Below, in pieces: positions 1 through 11,060 of a stretch of DNA of 64,000 nt (position 1 is the stretch's first letter; each line of letters opens with the position of its first letter). Origin of the DNA: Selaginella moellendorffii (taxonomy: Eukaryota; Streptophyta; Lycopodiopsida; Selaginellales; Selaginellaceae); contig NW_003314262.1 of assembly GCF_000143415.4 (NCBI RefSeq), positions 3,358,405 to 3,422,404 on the forward strand, read 5' to 3'. Under the pieces are notes generated by a model. It had not been told where the DNA came from and ran no database searches. It worked only from the letters and a program-made list of their open reading frames with translations. Position numbers and translations under genes: made by a program.

Positions 1-330
1 GGTATGTGCGCGAACGGGACGCGAGATGGAGTCCGAGATAGAGTCCAGATGGACCCAAGATGAAGTTTGAAAAGGAGTCTGAAATGGACTTGAGATAGAG
101 TCTGAGATGGAGTCCGAGATGGACTTGAGATGAGTTTGAGATGGACTTGAGATGAAGTCTGAGATGGACTTGAGATGGAGTCCGAGATGGAGTTTAAGAT
201 GGAATTGAGACTGAGACCGCGACCAAGGCCGAGACCAAGTTCGAGACCGAGATCAAGTCCGAATCCAAGTTTGAGTTCAAGTCCAAGTCCAAGTCCAAGC
301 CCAAATACTAATACAGGCTATTGGGTGAAA
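1..330. repeat. Degenerate short tandem repeats
   Basis: Positions 25-210 are built from near-repeats of GAGATGGACTTGAGATGGA and GAGATGGAGTCCGAGATGG, alternating irregularly. From about 211 to 300 the sequence changes to short units of the type GACCGAGACCAAG and AAGTCCAAGTCC. The frame at 175-384 only translates these repeats (RPRPRP, SPSPSP) and is not a believable gene. This looks like a microsatellite/minisatellite, possibly inside a larger repeat that starts before the window. Confidence 0.75.
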
Positions 331-1430
331 GCCCAAAGTGATCATGCCCCAAAGGGGGGATTGCAAGGGGTTCCAAAAGTATAATAGGGAGAGTGTGGTG
401 AATCCAATAGAGCTATTTTGGCCAAGAAAGGCTAGTGTGACCTAAGAAGGCTATGCCCATGTTTTTGGTGATGATATATCCATTGAGGAGTTCAAGGCTA
501 GAGTGAATACAGATTAACAAGTGGGGTAGCTTAGTGAAGTGTTCAAAATTTAACTCTAATTCCCCCGGAAGATCGAATAGTCAATGCTCTTAGTCCAAGC
601 GTGAGTGGCACTATCTACTTGAATACCTAACATCGCTCAGCAGAACCTCGCTCTAGCTACATGGCTAGAGCACCCAAAGGCGGAAGGTAAAGAGAGTACC
701 CATGAACCTCACATAGGGCCATGGTGTTTTGAAATGTTATCCTAAAGTCCTAGACTCTGGAAAGGAAGAGAAGCAGTCCTTTGGTGTAGTGACCAAGGAT
801 ATAATCACATGGTGGGGAAGTCCCAGAGGACAATGGGACTTAGTGGTTGGGCCTATGGACTTTGACCCAGTGGCACTGTTGGCAAACACAACCATGGACA
901 GAACGGGACTTGGTGGGGACTATAAAAGGGATATTAAGGAAGGCTATTCCCCATGTCCGCATGCATCCTAAGGATGCTAAGGAGTGAATCTAGGATGATC
1001 ACTCATGAACAGATGGCCCAGTCTTTAGATCACTGGTGTGACAAAAGTGAATGGGTATGGTCTTAGTGAATGGGCTGATATGTCGGTGGTGCCTTTGGAT
1101 GTTAGTCATGGGATCGAACATGTGGAGCACCAAGTGCAAAGGCTAAGTGGCATAAATATTATTCACGAAGCTAACAAGTCCCCAAGTCCAAAATAAGACT
1201 TATGGAGGCAAGTGGTTATAAATGTGATTAAGTGACTAAAGTAGAATGGAAAATTTAGTTACTTACACTTTATTCCTTGGCTCCATACTTAGGAGTTTGG
1301 CTTCATTCCTTCATTCCTATTGTCCTTGAACACATGGCATGTGGCACAAAGAGGGTTTAAGTTCTATTTCATGGTTATTCTATTATAAATCACTATAAGA
1401 TAAAAGGTAAAAACTATATGTGCTATATTC
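331..1430. other. No recognisable gene
   Basis: About 1.1 kb without a supported gene. A short open frame at 729-971 (80 codons) has no motif I recognise and no flanking exons. Base composition and broken frames suggest old repeat-derived DNA. Confidence 0.5.
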
Positions 1431-1436
1431 ATATAG

Positions 1437-2090
1437 TGCACCCTATCTCTCTCCTCTTAAACCAACTGGGAAAAGGGGCAATTGTTTAATGAGAAAGCCT
1501 TTAGTGGCGATTTTATCCTTATTTATCCCCCAAAGTTCTAAGGATTCATAGTGACAGTATATTTAAATCTCATTCCATAATCACATGCACCCCCCTTTAG
1601 AAATGTCAATGTCCTCATTGACTATTGATTAACAACCCCTACTAAGCCAAAGGGAACTAACACCTCCATTTCCATATTGAATATACAATCCTTTCATTGT
1701 GTAAACTAATTATTCTATATAAAACAGTTAGTCATCCACTTATACCGCAATCCCATGGTGAATACCTTCATCTTTAGATGTCTTACAACATGAAAGACAT
1801 ACTCATAGATACCTAATATATTTGACTTCAATTTTAGGGGTAGAAATATACCTTGCTCAAAAGTATATTATATTTTAAGTAGCCAATCAATGGGAATCCA
1901 ACCTATGCCACTTATTCTGATACCATATGTAACACATTTTATTTCTCTCCTCTTAAGCCAATTCGAAAAGGGGTAATTGCTTTATGAAAGAGCCTTTAGT
2001 GTCTATTTTATCCCCATTTATCTCCCAAGATTCAAGAATCCGCAGTGACAGTATATCTAAATCTCATCCCATGATCACATGCGCTATAGT
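1437..2090 (-). mobile_element. Possible TRIM / short LTR-element relic
   Basis: Two direct copies of about 155 bp are seen at about 1437-1592 and 1925-2085. They share blocks such as CTCTCCTCTTAA, CCTTTAGTG, AGTGACAGTATAT and AATCACATGC or GATCACATGC. Just left of the right copy, at about 1914-1930, the minus strand reads TATGGTATCAGAA, matching the initiator-Met-tRNA primer-binding site used by many plant copia and TRIM elements, next to a TGTTACA LTR end. There is no coding sequence between the copies. This fits a terminal-repeat retrotransposon in miniature on the minus strand. No target-site duplication was found, so the ends are approximate. Confidence 0.4.
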
Positions 2091-2369
2091 TTAGTTCTTG
2101 CATAAAACTATAATAGATATGTTTGTAAGCTAAATATACCTTTCCTTTGTTCTTAAAATCTAGACAAATATAAAATGGATTTTCACAAATTTGAACAATG
2201 TAGGTAGCACCTTTGACAACTTAGTCACAACAACAAATTCCATAGCCACAGCACTAATGTAATTTATCCTTATAATTGTGCACTTCAACATCTTTGCCAA
2301 CTTGATCTTTTCCTTCAAAATGGAAGACTTATATTGTATAGCCTTTCCATTTCTAGCTGGTTATACATG

Positions 2370-4400
2370 CCTATCTAATGCTAATATCAGTGGCACATGG
2401 CATCACTGCATTCATCTATGACCTCAAGGAAAATTTTCAATGCAAGACGCTTAAGCGAGAGTTTCAGACGTGCCGTGAGGCATTTGTTGCAACAAAGATT
2501 CTGGAGCAGGATCTTTTCCAAGAGCTTGCGATTTCCATGGTAGAGGATGCTTTCCTCCATCCTCAAATGAGGGGTCATGTGGTGCCATGGTCCGTTCTTC
2601 TCTAGCCTTGCACAGTGATGATAGAGTTCCTTTGGCAACCGAGAAGCTGTTGTCAGAGCTCACAGGATATAAGGAGATCATCTAGCAGTAGCAATAAATG
2701 CAAGAAAAGCTGCTTGAGGAGCTTAGAGCATACCACTTATAGTGGGCAAAGAGACCAAGATATCCTCCTCATTCTTAGTATTGCTTGCATTGCGATGTTT
2801 CAACACATAGTACGAAGAGATGTTAGAAGCTTCATCCAAAACTTTGGCCACCTTTTATGCAGCATATTCAGCAATAGCCTCTAGCAGACAACACCTCTCT
2901 TCCATGGCCATCATACAGATATCAACAACAATTGGAGTAGAAAATGATCAAAGACACCCCTTCATTAAGCTGCAGGAAGACACCTATGCATGTCTGTATG
3001 GTTTACATCTCCGAGGATGGCTATCAGGTGGTTGTTGTGACTAGAGGGTGCAAGAAAGGTTCCCCTCCAGCCCCAAATATTGATGGTGTGCAAGATCCAA
3101 TGCCAATTTTTGGAACTTCACCCTCTCTTATGATGTGCAAGTTACCTCATGCTTTGGTATCTACCACACTACCCACATCCAGTTTTACTTCTCAGTTGGA
3201 GGCTTTTGCCAAGTCCACAAGCCTCCTTGTGGAACCTTAGCATGACATACATACCCAAACCATTCATAACCCCAGAGCATTCTTGGTGTCCAAATAGGCA
3301 ATGAATCCTTGATAGCACAAGCATTACTTGATTCTAGCTCCCAAAGCAACATCATCTCCCTTAATTTGGCACACTCCAGTGGCTTGGAAGTTTCTGGAAA
3401 CAAAGCTACCATCCTCAAAATATTTGCTAATCACTCAATGGTTCTTGCGGGCATCTGCTAGAATGTCAAGATCTCAGTGCAAGGAGTGGTTTCCATGCTA
3501 GATTTCCTTGTTGTGAACTTTCAACAACTAGGATCCAGGAATTTGAAGGACTCTATCATCCTAGGATGGCCATGGCACCTCATGGCCACTTGCATGACAA
3601 CATGGTCCAAAGGCGAGTCAATGATCACTGATGGTATTCACAAGGCGACTTTACTCAATGCTCATGGCAGGTCACTACTTCCACTTTTGTCTCAAGTGGC
3701 TGTCACCTGCAACTCTGAGCTTGATCAAGCCTTGAAGATTCTCTTCCCTGAGCTTATCGAAGATGAGTTGTTACCAGAAATCAGAGTGGTCAAGTGCAAT
3801 ATAGTGGATTTCTTTCATGCGGACTGGACCACAACTACACTGAACTTCTCCACCATCCAGTCACAAGTTCAAAACCTCCTAGGTGCATCTGCCTTGCCAC
3901 CTTCACTGGAACAGTGCAATGATGAAACTAACATGGTAGCAACTTCTTTCACTGTTTTGTCAACTGGTGCATTGTTTGAGGAGACTCAAAGGACCCCACT
4001 GCACTTACCACAATCATAATCCAGCCTGTGGCCACAGTGCATGTGGGTCAGGACGTGGACGATCACAAAACAGGAGGCATCTAGCCTGCTGAGACAATAG
4101 AACAGGCTCCAATCTTTGTCAATCCCACAGTTACTGAGGATGGGGTGTACACCAAGGATCTACCATCTTTTGGCCAACAATCGGACATCTTGCATGCAAT
4201 GAGGGAAAAAACAAAGAGAAACACCAACTCATCTGCACCCGACTCTTCCCCCGCTTTTACTGAATGTGAACCTGAGGAGATTATTTCCTTAACCCCTTTA
4301 TTTAGGGGCCAGGATATGCCTGAGTTCACAGTTTACTCCTTCTATTTCCACACTGAATTGGTTTATAAATTCAATTTTAAGGGTAAAAGTATATCTTATT
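2370..4400 (+). pseudogene. Decayed Ty3/gypsy-type gag-protease relic
   Basis: Broken plus-strand frames. The informative part is about 3310-3620: in one frame interrupted by a TAG near 3461, the translation holds LLDSSSQSNIIS, then VSMLDFLVVN, then DSIILGWPWH. That is the layout of a retropepsin-like aspartic protease (active-site loop, flap region, ILGxPWL-type helix). The catalytic D-S/T-G is changed to D-S-S here, so the relic would be inactive even without the stop. Frames before it (2378-3240) and after it (to about 4400, a stretch similar to the A/T-rich tail at 1840-1870) are probably gag and linker debris. No reverse transcriptase or LTR pair can be tied to it. Confidence 0.5.
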
Positions 4401-4402
4401 AA

Positions 4403-6000
4403 AAAGTATATATAAGTATAGTTCCAAAATATCATCTACTTAAGGTTCTCTTAAATGGGAAATAATACTTTTTTCTCCCCTGACAAGAGTCTTTAATTGT
4501 TATTTTATCAATGATGATATGGTCACATAGGCAAATTATAGAAATGACTACCATTAATCCCAATTTGATTGCAGATTCATATACTTCACAAGCAGTTTTT
4601 TGAACATCCAATTGAGTCATTTTACCAATTCATCTGTCTCTAGATGATAAGCTGATGCAAGCTTAATGTTATGTCAACACTTTTAAAACTTCATAAGCTG
4701 GGCTCTAAGGACAACCATATATCACAACATTACTGTTTGCATAAGTAATTGTGCAACTGAATTTGTTGTTATATTTAGTGCACACAGCTCAACCATATAT
4801 TAATTGTGGATTGTGGAAATGGCCCTATGAAGTTGTATGTGACTAATTCAAATAGACGAGAAACTTGAATTGGTTCTAACAACCTCACATATGACATTGT
4901 GGAGATATTGCTAAACTTCAAACAATAGAGCAGTAAATGGAGGAAATTGCTGAGCTAGAATCCACCAAAACTAGAGAAAATAAATGAACTCCATACCATA
5001 TACTGAAGAGAGTGAAGGATAGAGAAAAAGTATTCTTATAATCTATGAATGTCAAAAGAGAAACCCTTTGAAACTTTAGACTATGTTGCAAAACTCCAAG
5101 ACACCAAGAGGAGTAAATATGGAGAACCACTACTGTGAATTAGAGCCTCCTTGCTCCAATGTTAATTGTTGTAGCCATCTAGAGGTTTATCCTCCTCAGT
5201 ATTGTCATCATTAATGACACCAATGTTACTCTCCATCATACCACTCACTTGCTCACATTCTTCCCTTGTCCTATATTATTAGATTATTGCTAATATTTTA
5301 CTAATTAATTACACTTAGTCTAAAAAACAAAAACATATGAATCTTGTCTTGGTCTCAGTCACAAACACACTTTAGCCCCTTGACACTGACTATCTACAAG
5401 GAACAATTCTACATTTTCACCTACATGTGCAATTGTAGCTTGATGGTGATTCCCACAATTTGTGGTAATATGTCCTCAGGCACCCAAAACACTGTGGTCT
5501 GCCACCATGCCTACAATGCGTCCATGAGCACGACCACCACACCCATCTCAGTTGCTATGTTCTTCTATTTCAAAACTGGCTGGAGGGTCAAACTCCATCA
5601 GTGTGGTAGACTTGCCAAGTGCAAGGTGAGGGAAGGAAGAATGGAACTTGTACTGCAAAATGCATCTCCTCCAGGGGGATCACAATAGCATCATCAAGGG
5701 TCTGTGGAGTCCATGTGTACAAACAAAATAAAAAAGTCCAACTTATATTGAGATCCACATCTTGTGTGATTAGTGGGACCTCACAGAGTAATACTGTTTA
5801 AAACATGATGTGCTATCCAACGGTTAGATGGCAACTTCAGGAACGTAGTAGCTCTCAATTTACAAACCGTTCAATCAAGATGAAATTTGTGTTTATCAAA
5901 GATGAGATTAGAGAATTTAGAAAAAATTGAGTTGTGGGCATGATCTTGAAGTTAAATTTAGTTGAAAACTAAAGTTAACTTTATTATAATATTTATTAGC
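4403..6000. other. AT-rich stretch, no supported gene
   Basis: Mostly A/T-rich, with stops in all frames. One 114-codon frame at 5344-5688 has no recognisable domain and is not reported as a gene. It ends just before the 3' end of the minus-strand nuclease-kinase gene. Confidence 0.5.
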
Positions 6001-6007
6001 TCAGGTA

Positions 6008-7852
6008 CTAATCTTCTTCAAGTAGCTCCAAGTCGAGTTGCGTCACCGCTTCTTTGACAGCCTGGATCATTGTTTCAGGGAAAACATCCGGTTGCAGCTC
6101 TCGGAGTAAGATATGGAGCCGGCCCGCTTTAGAAGTCGTTGTCGTTCCAAACTTGAGGGCATAGAAAGAGAGCGCCAGAGACAACACGTCGTCCTCCTCC
6201 ACATACGGCAACATATCGGAAGGAGACTGGTACCCGACAGTTCCCACCATCTCGCTGTAAGCACGGCTCTCGCCTTTGAAGCATGACACATCGTAGTCGT
6301 TTATCTTGAGCACGTTACCCGAAAACACGACCAGGTTGTCTGGCTTCACGTCCCGGTGAAGAACACCCTTGGAATGGAGATGCTTGAGCCCGCAGTACGC
6401 CTGATTCCACATATCATCCATCGCTTCCATGTCGGCAATGTGCTCCCGACCAAAAGGCTGGCCATAGCCCTCAAGCTCCAGAAAGCCAAACACGTCATTG
6501 GTCTCCCCGATGCTCACCAATCCCCAGTTCACAAGCCTCCGCACGTTGGAGTGGCCGTCAGATGCTCCATGGATGCGTCGCTCCATCTCAGCACTCGATG
6601 GCGAGCAGATCTTGAGGACGTTGGACGCCGATCGTCGGAGCACCACAAGAGACTTCTTGCCATAAGCCACTGGCGTCAGATCTGAGAGCGGGATATCAGT
6701 GCTTGGTCCCACGAAACGAACATTCAGCACCGGTAGATCGTACATTCGCTGCAGTTCCTCCGTATAGGAGACCAACGTACAAAATCCAGGCATCGGTTTA
6801 GGAGGTAGAACGTCCTTCAGGCTGATGCTCTCCAAGCTGATCTCATTTAGCCACGAAAGCTTCATCAGCACAAAATCCGGACTGAAGCCGGCCAGCTGCA
6901 GAGGCGATTCATCCGGTTTCTGACCGAAAGGAAATCCCGGCGTCACCTGAACCTTATCCGTCTCTCGCAGGTACTTGACAATCCAGAACCTGTCCATGCG
7001 GCAAAACAGGCACCCTAGACGAGTCGTCTCATCAGTTCCCTCGATTCCCGTTTTCAGATAGTCTGCTTCCTGCTTTATCAGCGTAGCATTAGCCACCATA
7101 CCCGTCTCATCCTTATCGGTTGCGTAGAAAACCTTTGTTTTCACTTCCGACAGAGCTCTTGGCTTGCCGCATATAAAGCCCTGCAGGTCCGCCCTTTTCA
7201 GGTTTCCATAGCCCTGCCCACCGAAATTCAAGCCTTTCTGACCAATCGAAGCGGCTCGTAAGAAGGCCAAGATGCCGGGATAATAAGCGCTCTCCTTTGG
7301 CTTCACCTTGGCGAGCCTTAGCTCTCTCAGGCTTGTAAGGTCTACCTTGGCAGCCTCGCGCTCGAGCAAAGCTAGCCACTTTAGAGCCACGAGCATGGTA
7401 CTCGACCGGCCGCCCAGTAGGATATCCGGCTTCACGAGCATGGGCTCGTACACTTGGTAATCCTTCACCCTCTTCGTCTGACTCCTTGCGACTGTCACAG
7501 CGGTGTTTTCGTCCCTGCGTCGCTTGCCTGATCACATAAACCAAGAATGAGCGGAGACCAAGAGCAAGAAACCATTTACTTTACCTTCGGATCCACGCAC
7601 ATGAAGCGCAAAGCTCACAGGAAGTGGGCCGTCTGGTAAGTACTCTGGATTGTACCATCCATCGCCGGGAACGAGGACCGAATCCACAAAAGGCAGTTCT
7701 TCTTGCAGCCATCCCCGAAGGCCGGCCACATCGGGCAGAGTGCTGGGAACTGGCCTACCTCTCCTCCCTTTGTGTCGCAGCACTCCTTCGTCTAGCTCCG
7801 CTTCGCTTGTGGGATGGATGTACAAAACGCGCTGCGCTCGCAAAAACGCCAT
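6008..7852 (-). CDS. CRN-like protein: PD-(D/E)XK-like segment fused to a protein kinase
   Basis: Two exons, 7852-7585 and 7527-6008 (intron GTAAAG...ATCAG), give about 595 aa. The phase is exact: G|GC codes Gly between RGSE and KRRRDEN. The N-terminal ~95 residues are compact and ubiquitin-like in size; a basic KRRR patch follows. Around residues 200-220 the protein reads DLQGFICGKPRALSEVKT, which fits the D-x(n)-ExK core of PD-(D/E)XK nucleases (here EVK). The C-terminal ~250 residues form a kinase: VLKIC for the ATP lysine, EMERR as a candidate alpha-C glutamate, HRDVKPDNL as an intact catalytic loop, DYD instead of DFG, and YQSPS at the APE position. Nuclease-plus-kinase architecture is typical of Crinkler/CR-type effectors, also found outside oomycetes. 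The kinase call is firm; the nuclease and CRN calls are inference. A near-perfect heat-shock element lies upstream. Confidence 0.75.
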
Positions 7853-7938
7853 GCCGAGAAAAGAAACCCTAGTTAACTAGAATGCTTACTCTTTTCACAC
7901 AAAATAAAAAGCAAAGAAACGAAGAGAAAAGAGAGAGA

Positions 7939-7950
7939 GAGAGAGAGAGT
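7939..7950. repeat. GA microsatellite in the 5' region of the kinase gene
   Basis: A short run of GAGAGA units lies about 90 bp upstream (on the minus strand) of the start codon at 7852. Read on the coding strand it is a CT-repeat tract, a common feature of plant 5' UTRs and core promoters. Confidence 0.6.
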
Positions 7951-8072
7951 TCTGTTACCTTGTATGTCTCCTCAAACACTGGAAGATATCAAAGCTCCTT
8001 GCAGTGCTAACCTGTCCCTGGCCCAATGCTTCGTGCTGCTCCTTTTCTCTGTGCATCGAACAAGTTAGTCTA

Positions 8073-8085
8073 GAAATTTCTAGAA
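8073..8085. promoter_or_regulatory. Candidate heat-shock element
   Basis: The sequence GAAATTTCTAGAA is a perfect three-unit HSE (GAA, 2 nt, TTC, 2 nt, GAA). It lies about 220 bp upstream of the minus-strand start codon at 7852. Three-unit perfect matches can occur by chance in 64 kb, so the link to that gene is inferred. Confidence 0.4.
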
Positions 8086-8318
8086 TAACGCTAGACATTC
8101 GAACGTTAGAGGGTTCGCCAGGAGTTCCTCACCGACATCAAGCATATGGCAAGGCCTTGTTTTCTTTTTCTGTTCCTAATCGACTTGGTTGTTTTCTTGC
8201 AGAAACGAAGGTCTCGTCCTTTTCTCCTTGACTTCTCACACAGTTTTCGGGTCGCGACCAAGAAAAATTCGAAAAAAAGTTATACACTTTTTCATGCACA
8301 GAACTTGGATTACTTTCG

Positions 8319-8381
8319 GTTTCATGGACCAAGTGGTTAAGGTGGGGTTTCCCCGCGAGAGTTCGAATCTGTCAGACGACG
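8319..8381 (+). pseudogene. tRNA-Ser-like pseudogene lacking the anticodon arm
   Basis: The D-arm (CCAAGTGGTTAAGG), the long variable arm (GGGGTTTCCCCGC), the T-arm (GAGAGTTCGAATCTGTC) and the 3' acceptor half (AGACGACG) follow each other directly. There is no anticodon stem-loop between D-arm and variable arm. The 5' acceptor half is degraded. It cannot be a functional tRNA. It sits beside a copied TPR-SET fragment; a separate 5' tRNA-Ser half lies at the matching place at 35366. Confidence 0.75.
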
Positions 8382-8489
8382 AGTCTTCTATTTTATAACC
8401 ACTTTAGTTTTTCGACACTCAGAGAGGTCTGCTCGACCTCTGATACTACTATTTCTACAAAGTAAAAAGAAGGATTCTGGCAAAGCACA

Positions 8490-8762
8490 AGAACTAGTAA
8501 CAGCAGAAGAGACGAAAGAGAAATAGTAAGTAGTAGTAGAAAAAGAAGAAGAAATACGAAAACACTCCAGAAGCTCACTCAGAGGCCCAGGACTTGAGCA
8601 GCGAGTTCCATACCTCTCTCGCAGATGGCCTTGGCAACGCAAGTGTCCTCCTGCTTCCCAAACCTCACCTCCCACTCCATCTCCATCACCCTCTTTGCCG
8701 CTTCCTTGTCCCGTGCGTAGTCTGCCATCGTCGCCAGGAAACTCTCGATGCCATAGTTGCCA
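8490..8762 (-). pseudogene. Copied 3' end of the TPR-SET gene
   Basis: About 270 bp closely match 35396-35690, the 3' end of the TPR-SET gene on the same strand. They include the shared tract with CTCACTCAGAGGCCCA (stop region) and GATGGCCTTGGCAACGCAAG. Small indels and point changes separate the copies. At about 8762 it joins abruptly to sequence matching 43015 and onward (tocopherol-cyclase-like gene), which in the other locus lies 7.3 kb further right. No complete gene remains. Confidence 0.85.
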
Positions 8763-9099
8763 GCGGAGTTCTCGTGGGATCCTCACAAACCCAGCTTTAG
8801 CCGGCTTCTTCCGGAGAGGATTCGCCCCTATCCTTCCTTCGAGGGATGGTACACGCGGCTTATGGATGAGCCGAGGCAATTCAGCCCTGGTGTGATCATG
8901 GCGACGAATTACGCGACACAGGAGAGCCAGGTTACTTTGCTCTTCAGTGATTCATCGCATAGCTCACACGCTGTGGCCGTGAAAACAAAGGTGAGTTTAT
9001 CGCTTCCAAGGTATGGTTTTTTTTCTTGTTCTAGCTCACGCACTCCTAGATTGCTAGCATTCGTTTTGTTTGAAGTTTACGAGTATTTCGGGTGTGAGT

Positions 9100-9290
9100 T
9101 TTATCATAGTTTACTAGCTTTTTAGTCTCCATGTCGTCCACTCCACTGTTCTTTTCCTTTTTTTCATTGATCATAGTTCGCTAGCTTTTTATTCTTTTCC
9201 TTTTTTTTATCGATCATAGTTTACTAGCTTTCTAGTCTCCATGTCGTCCACCCACTGTTCTTTTCCTTTTTTTCATTGACTATGGTCTAT
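9100..9290 (+). repeat. Intronic tandem repeat
   Basis: Units of about 65-120 bp built on TTTACTAGCTTTCTAGTCTCC, GTCGTCCACTCCACTG and TTCTTTTCCTTTTTTTCAT are repeated two to three times in intron 1 of the pseudogene copy. The parent gene has a shorter version at 43390-43490. This explains most of the intron length difference. Confidence 0.7.
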
Positions 9291-9300
9291 TGTTTTGGCT

Positions 9301-9385
9301 GGCATGGGAGACGTGATCCAGGCAAGATGCTTCTTCGACAGAATGCCGGAGATCACAGCTTTGGCCTGGAACTCGATGATCTCCC
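9301..9385 (+). pseudogene. PPR-coding scrap inserted in an intron
   Basis: About 85-95 bp inside intron 1 translate, without stops, to GMGDVIQARCFFDRMP followed by EITALAWNSMIS. This is the end and start of consecutive PPR motifs (xARxxFDRMPExxxxxWNSMIS). The same intron in the parent gene lacks it and has about 40 bp of intron sequence in its place. It is not from the adjacent PPR gene in this orientation, so it looks like captured filler DNA from another PPR locus. Confidence 0.7.
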
Positions 9386-10424
9386 TTCTTTTTACATTGT
9401 TTTGCAATCCTTCCTGGTGTTTTTTTGTTTTGTTGACCTGCATTTCTTCATTGGAAGTTTCTTAGTTTCCCCGCTGTTTTCTTCTTGCAGGACGCGAAGT
9501 TTAGCACGACAGGAGATTTGTCTGGAGCTGACAATGGCGACGAGCCCAAGCGATTTCAGTGGGAGGCTGCAGGCATTGGAAAAATCGTGATGAAGCCGAA
9601 TGAGTCCGAGGTGGAGGTCTGGCTAAATGGTTACGACCTCAGAGTTGAGACCAGTGACACGGTAATGTTCTTCATTCCAGAACCAAAACAAAATCTCATA
9701 TCCCGGTGTTTTTTCCAGGTTCCATGGGATTCTGGCAACAGTAAAAAGGGCCCCGAAGGCTGGGCAGGGAAAGTTCCACTGTTCCCATGCCATTGGTACG
9801 TGCACAGCCTGGGCTCCCGAGCAAAGTACACATTTTTCAGCAGCGACAAGAACATGGTGGTTCACGGTGACGGGGTTTGCGCACCAGGAGAAGAACTGGG
9901 GAGAAACTTTCCCTGCCGGTCATGTGTGGCTCCAGGGGATGTCGCGGGATAATTCTTCCCAGATTGTCTGCTCGGGAGCTCGGTTCAAGAGACCCCTTAC
10001 GTCTTCTCACTCGGATACCAATCGGCCAACTGCAAATTGGATCTGCGCACCAACGACCTTGAGACCATTTTCAAGGACGTGCAGCTCTCTCTCCTGGAAG
10101 CGAAGTTCGCGTTAATCGGAGTTGGTCCTTCACACACTATCATGGTATGGCTTTCGGTTCTCTCCTCCTTGGCGATTAGATTCTGTGCTATGCTTCACCG
10201 GTGTCGTTCTCGGAGCAAATCCTTGCTCCGATTGGAAAGCTCGAGTGGCAGCCCGCGTGCCGAGAGTAATTCGTGGCGACGATCGAGGTGGAAGTGTTCG
10301 AGCACGCAGCGTGGGGAGTGGCCAGCGAAGGTAAGCTGGTGGACAGCCAGATGTTTCGATGCGCAGCTCTCGAGTTTAGCGAAGATCTGCTCGAAGACGT
10401 GCTCCAGCAGCAAGATCAATCAAA

Positions 10425-10611
10425 CCCAAACAAGATTCTTTTCTACTTCTAAAAAGGTATAATAGAAAAGATTCGAAAAGATTCTTAATGAAAAGAATAT
10501 GCCTTTATCCCGTGAACTAAATATGCCTTTTATCTCCAAACTAGATTCTTCAATTCTGTAAAAAGGTATAAAAAAGGAATATGTTTTTAGGGTTCTTCGT
10601 ATTCCACTATT
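10425..10611. other. 3' flank shared by the duplicated loci
   Basis: A/T-rich sequence with AAAAAGGTATAATAGAAAAG and AAAAGATTCTTA blocks, matching 44597-44795 apart from a deletion of about 60 bp. It lies between the convergent 3' ends of the cyclase-like and PPR copies and may serve as terminator for both. Confidence 0.6.
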
Positions 10612-11040
10612 CTATGTATTGGATAGCAACGCTAATCCCCCAGCGGCACTCTCGGGTCTAGATCGATCGCTTGCTCTGCCGCCCCGGACATCCGCCGCGC
10701 ATCCTGTGGATCTGGCAAGATCCCAGGAGTGCCGTGACTCTCGTGATCGCAGGCTGGATGGGCATCTCGCGCACCAGCGGCGTGATCCAGCCACCCTGCG
10801 CGGCCGAAGAGATCGATCATGGATCCATAGTGGAGCAGCGCTGGATCGATGCCGTGGTCGTCCGCCATGCACACGAAGTAGCACCGCGCCTCCTCCAAGA
10901 TCCCGGCGTGGTGGCACGCCGAGAGGATGCTCACGATCGTCACGCGGCTCCATTCCCTCGAGATGCATCGCCTGGAAGAGCTCCCTCGCACGGATCCAAT
11001 CGCCCGTGCTGCGCGAAGGAGATGACGATCGAGTTCCAGG

Positions 11041-11057
11041 TTTAGGGTTTAGGGTTT
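11041..11057 (+). repeat. Two telomere-type TTTAGGG units at a rearrangement junction
   Basis: TTTAGGGTTTAGGGTTT lies exactly where collinearity with the intact PPR gene ends (after GAGTTCCAGG) and an inverted duplicated block begins (GATGATGACGATCATGG). TTTAGGG is the plant telomere repeat. The intact copy has no such sequence here. Confidence 0.8.
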
Positions 11058-11060
11058 CTC

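Larger units (their letters stand above)
8763..10424 (+). pseudogene. Broken copy of the tocopherol-cyclase-like gene
   Basis: This matches the intact gene at 42962-44596 over all four exons, but the first ~20 codons are missing and an 8-12 bp deletion lies near 8772. An extra G in the run 9872-9875 shifts the frame (GDGF... becomes GDGV...), and 15 bp are lost at about 9988 (in-frame loss of LGKLL). Intron 1 carries tandem duplications and an inserted scrap of PPR-coding DNA. Splice sites are mostly kept (for example GTGAGT at 8992, TTGCAG at 9485). It could be transcribed but would not give the full protein. Confidence 0.85.
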
